A stretch of 56,443 bases of DNA from Clostridiales bacterium (GTDB taxonomy: Bacteria; Bacillota; Clostridia; Christensenellales; Pumilibacteraceae). The notes beneath the pieces were generated by a model that saw only the letters and a program-made list of their open reading frames with translations, had not been told where the DNA came from and ran no database searches. Location of the stretch: contig JAFLVC010000012.1 in the NCBI GenBank assembly GCA_022508505.1, positions 1-56,443 of the forward strand. Direction: 5' to 3'. A program made the translations under genes and the position numbers. Of this stretch, positions 1 to 8,376 are shown one piece after another (positions within the stretch are counted from its first letter, which is position 1; each line of letters begins with the position of its first letter).

Positions 1-135
1 ACACCCGACCAAGCACAGCTTGGATTTCTGTCGTGTGTAGACTGCCGTCGGTGATTTTTCGTTACACCCGACCAAGCACAGCTTGGATTTTTGTCGTGTG
101 TAGACTGCCGTCGGTGATTTTTCGTTACACCCGAC
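1..135. repeat. Tandem 63-bp repeat, two full units plus 9 bp
   Basis: Units 1-63 and 64-126 are identical except for one base (tttctg against tttttg), and the first 9 bp of a third unit follow at 127-135. The unit is related to the interior of the MITE-like element at 36009-36177: both contain GCACAGC followed by TTTTTGTCGTGTGT and GACTGCCG. The window therefore opens inside a dispersed repeat. It ends just before the rqcH promoter. There is no variable spacer, so it is not a CRISPR array. Confidence 0.85.
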
Positions 136-149
136 GAATTGCAAAGGTC

Positions 150-178
150 TTGATTCTTTTGTTTAATAGTGGTATAAT
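150..178 (+). promoter_or_regulatory. rqcH promoter, leaderless type
   Basis: The -35 box TTGATT (150-155), a 17-nt spacer and a perfect -10 box TATAAT (173-178) with an extended TG at 170-171. The predicted transcription start, 7 nt after the last -10 base, is 185, the A of the rqcH ATG. No ribosome binding site can fit, so the mRNA is predicted to be leaderless. Confidence 0.7.
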
Positions 179-184
179 GCTTTT

Positions 185-1855
185 ATGCCTAAGGACGCAC
201 TTACAATCTACCGCGCCGCGTGCGAGCTCGATATGCTCGTCGGCGGGAAGGTCGACAAGGTCAACATGCCCGACCGCGACACGCTGCTCCTTCTCGTTCA
301 CACGCGCTCGGGAAATCACAGACTCATCGTGTCGTGCAATCCGTCTCTGCCGCGCGCGCACATCACGACGCGCAGATATACTAATCCCGACGCCGCGTCG
401 GGAACGCTCATGTATTTTCGAAAGCGGTTAGCGGGCGCGGTCATTACGGAAGTCAAAAAGGACAGGTGCGAACGAATGCTCACCCTCGCCTTTTCGGCGC
501 GCGACGAGCTGCTTCGCCCCGTCGAATACGAGCTCGCGGTGGAGCTTACCGGAAAGTGCGCTAATATAGTCTTTATCGAAAACGGCGTCATCGGCAACGC
601 ACTTCGCCGTGTGACGTCCGAGGCGCCCGGCAAGCGCGCCGTTCTTCCCGGGCTACCCTACACTCTACCAAACGCGACGGGACGGGTGTCGGTATTCGAC
701 CGCGACGAGCTTAAAAGCCGAATAAACGCTTTTGAAGGGCTCTCGCTGAGCGCCGCAATCAACAACTGCGTGGCGGGGCTTGCTAAATCGACGGTGGACG
801 AGCTTGTCCACAGGCTTCGCCTTGACGGCGCAAAGACGCCCGACGACGGCGCCGCGAACGCCTTTATTGCGGCGGCTGTCGAGCTTTACGACAGCCCCAT
901 GTCGCCCGTCGTCACCTTTGACGAGAGCGGAAAACCTATCGACTATTACGCAGAGCCGTTTGCTTCGTGCGGCGGGTCGGCGGTCAAGTTCGACACGCTC
1001 AACGCCGCCATGGACGCGTACTACTCGGCGCTGTTCGACGCCGCCGAGCACGCGATGTTTATAAAGCCGCTCAAAAACGCCGTGTCGGCGGCGGTCAAGA
1101 AAAACAAAAAGCGCCTCGAGCTCGCGCAGTCCACCCTAGCCGAGAGCGAGGGCGCAGAACAGGACAGAAAGCTCGGCGAGCTCATCACCGCCAATATCTA
1201 CAGAATAAAGCGCGGCGACAGCTCCGTAACAGTCGAGGATTTTTACAACGACAATGCGCTCGTTTCACTCAAGCTCGACATCGACAAGACGCCCGCCCAA
1301 AACGCCGCCAAGCACTTTAAGGCATACAACAAAAAGAAAAAGGCCGCAGTCTACGCAAAAGCCGCAGTAGAGGCCGCGACCGACGCGCTGTATCGGCTCG
1401 AAGGGATTATGGCCGAGCTCGAGCTCTGCACGACAAAGACGGAACTCGACGAGGTGCGCGCCGAGCTCGAGGGGCTGGGGCTCATTCGTCCCGATACAAA
1501 AAAGAAAAAAGCAAAGCCAATTCAGTCAGAGCCGTACTCATTCGACATAGACGGGGCGACGCTTTTGGTCGGCAAAAACCACGCGCAAAACGACAGAATA
1601 ACGCGCGGAGGGCAAAAGACCGACATTTGGCTACACGTAAAGGACGCACACGGCTGCCACGCCGTACTGAAAACCCCGTCCCCCACCGACGCGCAGTTGA
1701 CGCGCGCCGCCGAGCTTGCGGCGTACTATTCGAGCGCGCGCGGCGCCGACAACGTCGCAGTCGACTACACGCAGATAAAGTTCGTTTACCAAAAGGGCGG
1801 CGGCCACGTCGAATACAAGGAATACAAAACCTTATATGTAAAACCGAGAGCGTGA
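185..1855 (+). CDS. rqcH: Rqc2/NFACT homolog RqcH, ribosome-associated quality control
   Basis: RqcH binds 60S-like (50S) subunits carrying a stalled peptidyl-tRNA and adds C-terminal alanine tails that mark the peptide for proteolysis. The 556-residue length is normal. The N-terminal NFACT-N domain carries the conserved Asp-Arg pair (D93-R94), a charged coiled-coil middle follows (about 290-430), and the C-terminal NFACT-R domain has the DIWLHVKDAHG motif. The product is often annotated as a fibronectin-binding protein. The start at 185 aligns with family N-termini (LVGGKVDKV near residue 18). No Shine-Dalgarno sequence precedes it; the -10 box lies 6 nt upstream. The stop codon lies inside a terminator hairpin shared with the convergent methyltransferase gene. 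Confidence 0.93.
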   Translation: MPKDALTIYRAACELDMLVGGKVDKVNMPDRDTLLLLVHTRSGNHRLIVSCNPSLPRAHITTRRYTNPDAASGTLMYFRKRLAGAVITEVKKDRCERMLTLAFSARDELLRPVEYELAVELTGKCANIVFIENGVIGNALRRVTSEAPGKRAVLPGLPYTLPNATGRVSVFDRDELKSRINAFEGLSLSAAINNCVAGLAKSTVDELVHRLRLDGAKTPDDGAANAFIAAAVELYDSPMSPVVTFDESGKPIDYYAEPFASCGGSAVKFDTLNAAMDAYYSALFDAAEHAMFIKPLKNAVSAAVKKNKKRLELAQSTLAESEGAEQDRKLGELITANIYRIKRGDSSVTVEDFYNDNALVSLKLDIDKTPAQNAAKHFKAYNKKKKAAVYAKAAVEAATDALYRLEGIMAELELCTTKTELDEVRAELEGLGLIRPDTKKKKAKPIQSEPYSFDIDGATLLVGKNHAQNDRITRGGQKTDIWLHVKDAHGCHAVLKTPSPTDAQLTRAAELAAYYSSARGADNVAVDYTQIKFVYQKGGGHVEYKEYKTLYVKPRA

Positions 1856-1867
1856 GGCTCTCGGTTT
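1841..1867. terminator. Bidirectional terminator between rqcH and the RNA methyltransferase gene
   Basis: A perfect 11-bp inverted repeat (AAACCGAGAGC at 1841-1851, GCTCTCGGTTT at 1857-1867) with a 5-nt loop. The rqcH stop codon TGA is in the loop region. A-rich and T-rich flanks let it work on both strands. Confidence 0.85.
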
Positions 1868-1873
1868 TTATCG

Positions 1874-2572
1874 TTATACTACGCTCAGCTTATACATCGC
1901 TATCGACGCGGCGACGGAAAGGTTTAGGCTGTCCACCTTGTCGGACTGCTCGATTCTCACCGCGCCGTACTTTTCAAACTCTTTGGGAAGCCCCGTAGCC
2001 TCGTTGCCGAAAACAAGCGAATACCTCTTGTCGCGCGAAAAGCTCTTTTTGCCAAACGGCTCTCCGCTGAGCATAAACGGCACTATCACCCTATTCGGGA
2101 AGCTCTTTTCATAATCCTCGAAGCTGTCGAACATCATCACATTCACCGAGAACACAGCGCCCATGCTCGCACGCACCGTCTTTGGATCGAAATAGTCGAC
2201 TGCGGGACGGATTACCGCAATATTGCCGCAATCGAAAGCGAGCGCGGCGCGAATGACTGTTCCGAGGTTGCCGGCGTTGGACGGATTGACGAGCACGACG
2301 TGATTTTTGTCTTCGTCTAAACGTGTGTCGAACTTGTCGAACTCGCCGATTACAAAGCAATTCTCTTTGGGGCTCAAGATGTTGAACGCCTTGTCGCCCT
2401 CCACTATGTTTACTCCGAGCTCTCTCGCCTTTTTTGCGACGGCGTCGACGTCCGACTTCGGCGATATGTAAACCGTGCGAACGCATTCCGGCCTGTTGTT
2501 CAGCAGCTCCATCGCAACCGTCGCACCGAGCGCGTACGATATGTTATCTTCTTTTTTATATCTTTTTACCAT
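1874..2572 (-). CDS. TrmH/SpoU-family RNA 2'-O-methyltransferase
   Basis: A predicted SAM-dependent RNA ribose methyltransferase of the SPOUT superfamily, 232 residues. Its three motifs are visible: NPSNAGNLGTVIRAA (motif 1), LVFGNEATGLP (motif 2) and DSLNLSVAASIAMYKL (motif 3), which build the trefoil-knot SAM site. The short N-terminus resembles the substrate-binding part of RlmB-like proteins, but the target nucleotide, in rRNA or tRNA, cannot be told from sequence. The ATG at 2572 is preceded by ACATT with no Shine-Dalgarno, and a strong terminator ends only about 16 nt upstream, so its expression signal is unclear. Confidence 0.85.
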   Translation of the reverse strand: MVKRYKKEDNISYALGATVAMELLNNRPECVRTVYISPKSDVDAVAKKARELGVNIVEGDKAFNILSPKENCFVIGEFDKFDTRLDEDKNHVVLVNPSNAGNLGTVIRAALAFDCGNIAVIRPAVDYFDPKTVRASMGAVFSVNVMMFDSFEDYEKSFPNRVIVPFMLSGEPFGKKSFSRDKRYSLVFGNEATGLPKEFEKYGAVRIEQSDKVDSLNLSVAASIAMYKLSVV

Positions 2573-2588
2573 AATGTTTTACAAAAGT

Positions 2589-2613
2589 AAAAACCGCGCT
2601 AAATGCGCGGTTT
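2589..2613 (-). terminator. Terminator after the small membrane protein gene
   Basis: On the minus strand, a 9-bp stem (AAACCGCGC / GCGCGGTTT) with a 5-nt loop, followed by a short U run. It lies between the stop of the membrane protein gene and the start of the methyltransferase gene. Confidence 0.8.
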
Positions 2614-2627
2614 AAAGTTGTTGATAA

Positions 2628-2951
2628 TTATGCCGCAATCGTCCAGATCATTCCGAAAAGCGCGAGCGCGAACAGAATTCCCATAATCACGACGTTGATA
2701 ATCGCCGTTTTGAAAGCGGGATCGCGGTGATTTTCGGTCGTAAACAGCGTTATGCAGCAGCGCACCACCGCGCCGAGCGAGCCTACGAGGTAGAATATAA
2801 AGCCTACGAGCAGGACGCTTTCGTTGGTGCAAAGCCCGACTATAAGCAATACGAAGCCGATGAGCATGACAAAGTCGCAGACCTGCCTCAGCCCGAACGG
2901 CGTGAAGTACCGTACAAATACGTTTTGGTTTTTCCGTGATGAGCGTTCCAT
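2628..2951 (-). CDS. Small membrane protein of unknown function, three TM segments
   Basis: A 107-residue protein with a basic N-terminus (MERSSRKNQN) and three hydrophobic segments at roughly 27-45, 48-68 and 83-105. No family was recognised. The start at 2951 is supported by AAAGGA 8 nt upstream (about 2960-2965) and a TATAAA -10-like box a little further upstream. It follows pyrE at a distance of about 60 nt and is closed by its own terminator, so it may be a single-gene unit. It is probably an integral cytoplasmic-membrane protein. Confidence 0.65.
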   Translation of the reverse strand: MERSSRKNQNVFVRYFTPFGLRQVCDFVMLIGFVLLIVGLCTNESVLLVGFIFYLVGSLGAVVRCCITLFTTENHRDPAFKTAIINVVIMGILFALALFGMIWTIAA

Positions 2952-3014
2952 GATTGAATAATTCCTTTGGTAATTTTATACCGAATTGTTGCCTATTGCG
3001 ATTATTTTATACGA

Positions 3015-3587
3015 TTACTTAAGGCCTTTGCTTCCCGGCTTGACAGCCGCCGTGCCCGCCTTGCACATGGGGCATTCGTCGGGGCTGTAAGTCTTGACGT
3101 CGATTTGAAGCAAGCTCTCGTTGGGTACGCCGAAGTCGACCTTGCCGCCGCTCCGATCTACCACCTCCGCAACCGCCACGACCTCGCTGCCAAGGCCTTT
3201 AACGAGCTCGATAACCTCTTTGACCGAGCCGCCCGTCGTCACGACGTTTTCGGCGATTATAACCTTGCTGCCCTTCTTGAGTTCGAAGCCGCGACGGAGC
3301 GCAAAGTTGCCGTCCTTTTCGCGTTCTGCGAACATGTTGGGAATGCCGAGCTGTTTAGAAAGCTCATAGCCGAATATGATTGCGCCCACTGCGGGCGACA
3401 CGACGACGTCGGCATTGTACTTTTTGACCTTTTCCGCCGCCATCTTGCAAAGCTCTTCCGATATGTCGCCGAACTCGAAGAGCTTGGCGCACTGCATATA
3501 CGTATCGGAGTGAAGCCCGCTCGTCAAAATGAAGTGGCCTTTCAAGACGGCGCCCGAGCGTTCAAACAGTTGCATTACTTTATTCAC
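3015..3587 (-). CDS. pyrE: Orotate phosphoribosyltransferase
   Basis: Joins orotate and PRPP to form OMP, the fifth step of UMP synthesis. At 190 residues it is the short clostridial/Thermus type. The PRPP-binding loop is seen as VIIAENVVTTGGSVKE, and the C-terminus carries a CPMC pair. It starts with GTG at 3587; that GTG overlaps the pyrD stop by 4 nt (GTGA), and GGAGG lies upstream, so translation is probably coupled. It is the last gene of the pyr cluster (pyrB-C-F-K-D-E). No terminator was recognised directly after it. Confidence 0.93.
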   Translation of the reverse strand: MNKVMQLFERSGAVLKGHFILTSGLHSDTYMQCAKLFEFGDISEELCKMAAEKVKKYNADVVVSPAVGAIIFGYELSKQLGIPNMFAEREKDGNFALRRGFELKKGSKVIIAENVVTTGGSVKEVIELVKGLGSEVVAVAEVVDRSGGKVDFGVPNESLLQIDVKTYSPDECPMCKAGTAAVKPGSKGLK

Positions 3588-4495
3588 GCTTTAAGTCCTC
3601 CGACAAGCTCTGTTATGTTTGTAATTTTATCACTTTCGGCAAGGCTTGTCAACTCATTTAGTATCTTTATCGAGGCAAACGGGTCCAAAATATTCGCCGT
3701 ACCCACCTGCACCGCCGCCGCGCCGCACAGCATGAACTCCGCCGCGTCCTCGCCTGTCATTATGCCGCCCAGCCCGATAATCGGGATATGCACTTTTTTG
3801 TAGCACTCGTGCACCATGCGAAGAGCAATCGGCTTTACGCACGCGCCGCTAAGCCCGCCGCCGCCTACGCCCAAAACGGGCTTTCTCGTCTTGTAGTCTA
3901 CCGCCATAGCCGCAACGGTGTTTATAAGGCTTACAGCGTCCGCGCCGCCGCGCTCTGCCGCCAATGCGTTTTCGGATATGCTCGACACGTTTGGCGTCAG
4001 CTTTATTATGAGCGGTTTTTTGCACGCCTTGCGGACTGCTTTCGTGATATGCTCGACGCTCTCGGGATCGACGCCGAACGCCATGCCGCCGTTTTTGACG
4101 TTGGGACACGATATGTTCAGCTCTATCATGTCGACGTCGGTCTTGCTCAAAATATCAACTATCGACACGTAGTCGGATTCCGTCGCGCCCGCGGCGTTTG
4201 CAATCACCACCGTGCCGAGCGACTTCATAAACGGCAGTTCGTTTTCGATAAACGCCTCTACGCCGGGGTTTTGAAGCCCGACGCTGTTTATCATGCCGGA
4301 CGGCGTTTCGGCAATTCTGATCGGAGGATTGCCTTCCCTCGGCTTTAAGGTGAGGCCCTTGGAACTAATGCCGCCGAGAAGCCCTACGTTGTAAAAGTTG
4401 TTGTACTCGCGCCCGAACCCGAAGGTTCCCGACGCCGCTATTATCGGGTTTTTAAACTCGACGCCCGCCACCGTCGTTTTCATATTTACGCTCAT
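3584..4495 (-). CDS. pyrD: Dihydroorotate dehydrogenase B (NAD+), catalytic subunit
   Basis: Oxidises dihydroorotate to orotate; class 1B enzymes work with PyrK and use NAD+. The protein has 303 residues when started at MSVNMKTTVAGVEF. The FMN-barrel motif NISCPNVKNGG carries the catalytic Cys of class 1 enzymes, and GVGGGGLSG is near the flavin-binding end. The chosen start at 4495 overlaps the pyrK stop as ATGA; longer upstream readings run inside pyrK and are not protein-like. The downstream overlap with pyrE is also 4 nt, so pyrK-pyrD-pyrE look translationally coupled. Confidence 0.94.
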   Translation of the reverse strand: MSVNMKTTVAGVEFKNPIIAASGTFGFGREYNNFYNVGLLGGISSKGLTLKPREGNPPIRIAETPSGMINSVGLQNPGVEAFIENELPFMKSLGTVVIANAAGATESDYVSIVDILSKTDVDMIELNISCPNVKNGGMAFGVDPESVEHITKAVRKACKKPLIIKLTPNVSSISENALAAERGGADAVSLINTVAAMAVDYKTRKPVLGVGGGGLSGACVKPIALRMVHECYKKVHIPIIGLGGIMTGEDAAEFMLCGAAAVQVGTANILDPFASIKILNELTSLAESDKITNITELVGGLKA

Positions 4496-5250
4496 AGCAC
4501 AATCTCCTCTATGGGAAACACTGGCCCGTCGGCGCACGCGCGAAGCAGCCGCTCTTTGCCGTCGCGCACGATCTTGACCGAGCAAACGAGACACGCGCCT
4601 ACGCCGCAGCCCATGCGCTGTTCGGTGCTCGCAAAGCCGATGACGCCGCGATCCTTGCAAAACTTCTGCGCCGTCCTCATAAGTCCCGGTGCGCCGCATA
4701 CGTAGATGACTTCGGGCGCAATCTCGGTGAGAAGCTCCGTCGGGTAGCCGTGATAGCCGAGGCTGCCGTCGTCGGTGCAATAGCACACTTTTTTGCAGTA
4801 CTTGTCAAAATCGTCCTTATACACCGCGCGAGCGGAAGCGTCGGGAAAGCCCAATAGCGCGGTGCAGTTCAAAGACGGATTGTCCTTTGCTATTTTGAGT
4901 AGCGGAGCACAGCCCGTGCCGCCGCCGAGGAGCGCTATGTTCGTTCTGTCGGGAAGCACGGGAAAACCGTTGCCGAGCGGAAGCAAAGCGTCGAACCTCG
5001 CGCCCTTTTTCTGCGCGGTAAACGCCGCCGTCCCCGCGCCCACTTCGGCTATTATAAAGCTGACACCGTGCTCCTCGCTGTCGTAAATGCATATAGGACG
5101 GCGCAAATCCCTGTTCGGCACTTTTATATGCGCGAACTGCCCCGCCGCCATGTGCGGCAAAATCTCTTCCGACTCGCACTCGACGCGGTAGAGTTTATGC
5201 CCGTAGCTCTCGATATTTTTAATAGTAAGTTCCGCTTTTACGGCTTTCAT
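4492..5250 (-). CDS. pyrK: Dihydroorotate dehydrogenase B, electron-transfer subunit
   Basis: Carries FAD and a [2Fe-2S] cluster and passes electrons from PyrD to NAD+. The 252-residue protein has the ferredoxin-reductase fold: RRPICIY flavin motif, GGGTGCAPLL nucleotide loop, and the C-terminal cluster ligands in MGCGVGACLVCSV followed by RACADGPVF. The start at 5250 (MKAVKAEL) has AGAGGA upstream. A longer reading would begin inside pyrF and was not used. Its presence beside pyrD fixes the dehydrogenase as type 1B. Confidence 0.93.
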   Translation of the reverse strand: MKAVKAELTIKNIESYGHKLYRVECESEEILPHMAAGQFAHIKVPNRDLRRPICIYDSEEHGVSFIIAEVGAGTAAFTAQKKGARFDALLPLGNGFPVLPDRTNIALLGGGTGCAPLLKIAKDNPSLNCTALLGFPDASARAVYKDDFDKYCKKVCYCTDDGSLGYHGYPTELLTEIAPEVIYVCGAPGLMRTAQKFCKDRGVIGFASTEQRMGCGVGACLVCSVKIVRDGKERLLRACADGPVFPIEEIVL

Positions 5251-5270
5251 TTTATGTCCTCTGTAGTCGG

Positions 5271-6158
5271 TTATCTGTTGTCTTTCAGCGCGCGCATAAG
5301 ATCCTCTCTCATGTCGCACGCCGCGGCAGCCGCCGCTTCGTAATACGTCATGCCCTTGTACTTTTCGTTCTTGTACGCCGCAATGAGACCTCTCGAATTG
5401 TTGACAATCGCGCCGCCGCCTTTTTCGTCGAACGACGCCGCCGCGTCCGCGCCCTTTCCGCCCTGCGCGCCGTAGCCCGGCACGAGGAAGAACACAGTCT
5501 TAAACCTTTTCCTAAGCTCTTTCGCCTCGGTGGGATTCGTCGCGCCGACCACCGCGCCGACCGCGCTGTAGCCGTGCTTGCCGATAACGCTTGCCCCCCA
5601 CTTTTCTATGAGCGAGCCGACGCGCATATACAACGGCTCGCCGCCCACGTCGAGGTTTTGCAGCTCCGCCGCCGACGGATTGGACATGCGCGCAAGCACG
5701 AATATACCCTTGCCGTTTTTCTCGCCCGCGTCGACGAACGGCTTGATGCCGTCGTAGCCGGGATACGGATTGACCGTTATGTAGTCGTAATCGGAATCCT
5801 CGAGGTACGCCGCCGCGTAAGCTTCCGCAGTTGCGCCTATGTCGTTGCGCTTTACGTCCGCCATGACGACCATGCCGTTCTTTTTGGCGTACGCCGCCGT
5901 GTCGTTCATAGCCTTAACGCCGTAGTGCGCGTACATCTCGTAGTACGCCGACTGAATCTTGACTGACGGAACTATGCCTTTTAAAGCGTCGATCAGCTTA
6001 TAGTTGTACTCGGTTATCGCCTTCGCCTTGTCCTCGGCGCTTTTCGCGTTTTTGGTCATGGACTCCGGCAAAAAATCTATGCGCGTGTCAAGCCCCGCGA
6101 CCGTCGGGTTTTGCACTTCGTTTATCTTGTCTATGAGTATATCGGTTATGTTTTTCAT
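5271..6158 (-). CDS. pyrF: Orotidine 5'-phosphate decarboxylase
   Basis: Converts OMP to UMP, the final step of the de novo pathway. The 295-residue length is that of the longer type 2 PyrF subfamily. The catalytic Asp-x-Lys motif is in VMADVKRNDIG, and TVNPYPGYDGIKPF is the matching substrate loop. A strong Shine-Dalgarno AAGGAGAGG lies just before the ATG. It sits between pyrC (10 nt upstream) and pyrK (about 20 nt downstream). Confidence 0.94.
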   Translation of the reverse strand: MKNITDILIDKINEVQNPTVAGLDTRIDFLPESMTKNAKSAEDKAKAITEYNYKLIDALKGIVPSVKIQSAYYEMYAHYGVKAMNDTAAYAKKNGMVVMADVKRNDIGATAEAYAAAYLEDSDYDYITVNPYPGYDGIKPFVDAGEKNGKGIFVLARMSNPSAAELQNLDVGGEPLYMRVGSLIEKWGASVIGKHGYSAVGAVVGATNPTEAKELRKRFKTVFFLVPGYGAQGGKGADAAASFDEKGGGAIVNNSRGLIAAYKNEKYKGMTYYEAAAAAACDMREDLMRALKDNR

Positions 6159-6167
6159 ATCCTCTCC

Positions 6168-7430
6168 TTAAAACTTTACTTCGCCGCCGACTATCGTCTT
6201 TACGACTCGGCCCTTGAGCCGCCAACCGTCGAACACAGAGTTCTTGCCCTTCGATACGAAATCCTCGGCGTTTACGGTGTACTCCTCGTCGGGATCGACG
6301 ATTGCTATGTCGGCGCGCGCACCCTCTATTATGCGACCGCCGTCAAGCCCGAGAATTTCGGCGGGCTTTGCGCTCATGAGCCGACTGAGGTCGGTGAGCT
6401 TGATGTTTTCTGTCAGAACGAGGTGTGTGTACGCTACAGAGAACGCCGTCTCCAAGCCGACAGAGCCGAACGGCGCGTAGTCGAACTCGACGTTCTTCTC
6501 GTCGCGGCTGTGCGGCGCGTGGTCGGTTGCGATCACGTCTATAGTGCCGTCGACAAGCCCCGCAATCACCGCCTCTACGTCCGAACTGCTCCTCAGCGGC
6601 GGGTTTATCTTGGCGCTCGTATTGTAGGAAAGTATCTCGTCGTCGGTAGCCGCAACGTAGTGCGGGCAGGTTTCGCACGTGACCTTTACGCCGCGCGCTT
6701 TCGCGCTCCGTATAACTTCGATCGACTGCGCCGTCGAAACGTGCGCTATGTGAATGGGCGCGTCCGCCTCTTCTGCAAGAAGCACGTCGCGAGCTACCGC
6801 CACGCTCTCCGCCGCCTTGGGTATGCCGCGAAATCCGGCTACGGTGGCGTTCTCGCCTGCGTTGACTACGCCGTCGGCGCTTATCGTCTTGTCCTCGCTA
6901 TGCGAGATGAGCGGTATTCCGAAAGTTTTTGCGTACTTTAATGCGTTTAGCATGACCGCGCCGTTTTCGACGGGCTTGCCGTCGTCGGACACCGCTATCG
7001 CGCCCGCCGCCTTCATCTTTCCGAATTCACAGAGCTTTGCGCCCGCCTGTCCCTGAGTTATCGCGCCTATGGGGTACACCTCGGCGTTGCCCGCCACGCG
7101 CGACCGCTCTTTAACATAAGTGATCATAGCGGCGTTATCGAGGGGCGGCGTGGTGTTGGGCATGCAGCACACAGCGGTATAGCCACCCGCAAGCGCCGCA
7201 CGTGAGCCCGTCTCGATATCCTCCTTATGCGTCTGCCCGGGGTCGCGCAGATGGCAATGCATATCTATAAATCCCGGGAAAACGAGTTTTCCCGCGCAGT
7301 CGATTATCTCCGCTTCGAGCTCGTCGATGTCGCGTTCCATGCGCTTTACTATTCCGTCGCCGATAAGGACGTCGGTTATCATAGTGCCGTCGGCGTTTAC
7401 TACCGTCGCGTTCTTTAAAAGTAACATCAT
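6168..7430 (-). CDS. pyrC: Dihydroorotase
   Basis: A zinc hydrolase that closes carbamoyl aspartate to dihydroorotate. The 420-residue protein is of the class I type. Metal ligands are seen in GFIDMHCHLRDPG (His-x-His) and in the ATDHAPHSRDEK segment with the catalytic Asp. The start is placed at 7430 (MMLLLKNATVV) because AGGAG precedes it by 5 nt; the second ATG at 7427 is also possible. An upstream extension would run into pyrB and is not family-like. It lies 19 nt after pyrB. Confidence 0.94.
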   Translation of the reverse strand: MMLLLKNATVVNADGTMITDVLIGDGIVKRMERDIDELEAEIIDCAGKLVFPGFIDMHCHLRDPGQTHKEDIETGSRAALAGGYTAVCCMPNTTPPLDNAAMITYVKERSRVAGNAEVYPIGAITQGQAGAKLCEFGKMKAAGAIAVSDDGKPVENGAVMLNALKYAKTFGIPLISHSEDKTISADGVVNAGENATVAGFRGIPKAAESVAVARDVLLAEEADAPIHIAHVSTAQSIEVIRSAKARGVKVTCETCPHYVAATDDEILSYNTSAKINPPLRSSSDVEAVIAGLVDGTIDVIATDHAPHSRDEKNVEFDYAPFGSVGLETAFSVAYTHLVLTENIKLTDLSRLMSAKPAEILGLDGGRIIEGARADIAIVDPDEEYTVNAEDFVSKGKNSVFDGWRLKGRVVKTIVGGEVKF

Positions 7431-7449
7431 TTTTTCTCCTACTCGTGGA

Positions 7450-8358
7450 CTATTGCGCGCATAAATACTTGAGCATTGCCATTCGCATTGCAACGCCGTT
7501 TGTCACCTGCTCTTCTATGACGCTGTTGTAGCCGTCTGCGACGACGCCGTCTATCTCCGCGCCGCGGTTGATGGGCGCAGGGTGCATGACAATCGAGTCG
7601 GCGGCGGCGCGCTCAAGCCGCCTTTCGTTTACACCGTAGCACTCGTGGTATTCCTCGATCGTCGAAAAGTACGCGCCGTTCATTCGTTCTAACTGAATGC
7701 GAAGCGGCATTATTATATCCGCGTCGGCTATCGCCTTGTCAAAGTCGGGCTCGACCGTCGCGCCCATCTCCTCTATCGCCTCGGGAAGGAGTGTGTACGG
7801 CGCGCAAAGCGTTACGGACGCGCCCAGCTTTGTAAAAGCCAGCGTGTCGCTTCGCGCAACCCGAGAGTGTTTGATGTCGCCGACTATTACCACCTTGAGC
7901 CCCGCAAGGTCGTCGAAATGCCGCTTTGCGGTGAACACGTCGAGGAGAGCCTGCGACGGGTGTTCGCACTGACCGTCGCCGGCGTTTATAACGGACGCCG
8001 TGACGTTTTCGGCGAGAAGCCGCGGCGCGCCCGCCGCGCTGTGCCGTATCACTATCGCATTCACGCCGAGTGCGACGAGCGTTTTTCCGGTGTCAATCAG
8101 CGACTCGCCCTTTTGCACAGACGAAGTCGCAACCGATATTCCCATGGTCGACGCGCCGAGGTTTTTTGCCGCAGTGTCGAACGAATTGCGCGTGCGCGTC
8201 GAGTTCTCGTAAAACAGCGTCGCGACCGTCTTACCCGAAAGAATGCTCAGCCGCTCGCGCCTGTCGATGTGTCCGCGCATAACCTCGGCCTCGACGAGAA
8301 GCTCGTTGAGTTCCGCTTTGGATAGATCCTTTATTCCGAGAATGTCCTTTCTTTTCAT
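7450..8358 (-). CDS. pyrB: Aspartate carbamoyltransferase, catalytic subunit
   Basis: Condenses carbamoyl phosphate with aspartate, the committed pyrimidine step. The 302-residue protein carries the phosphate loop FYENSTRTRNSF (S53-T-R-T-R57), and HPSQALLDV and MHPAPINRG are the later active-site segments. No pyrI regulatory subunit gene is in the window, as in Bacillus. AAGGAG lies before the ATG. The gene follows rluD by 18 nt, leaving no room for a PyrR-type attenuator, so any control must come from upstream or act after transcription. Confidence 0.95.
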   Translation of the reverse strand: MKRKDILGIKDLSKAELNELLVEAEVMRGHIDRRERLSILSGKTVATLFYENSTRTRNSFDTAAKNLGASTMGISVATSSVQKGESLIDTGKTLVALGVNAIVIRHSAAGAPRLLAENVTASVINAGDGQCEHPSQALLDVFTAKRHFDDLAGLKVVIVGDIKHSRVARSDTLAFTKLGASVTLCAPYTLLPEAIEEMGATVEPDFDKAIADADIIMPLRIQLERMNGAYFSTIEEYHECYGVNERRLERAAADSIVMHPAPINRGAEIDGVVADGYNSVIEEQVTNGVAMRMAMLKYLCAQ

Positions 8359-8376
8359 GCGTTCTCCTTGTATCCG

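Noticed and set aside
1-135. A CRISPR array at the window start
   Set aside because: The units are whole 63-bp tandem copies without unique spacers, and there is no cas gene.
8359-8376. A PyrR attenuator or leader upstream of pyrB
   Set aside because: The gap to rluD is only 18 nt and holds just the ribosome binding site.
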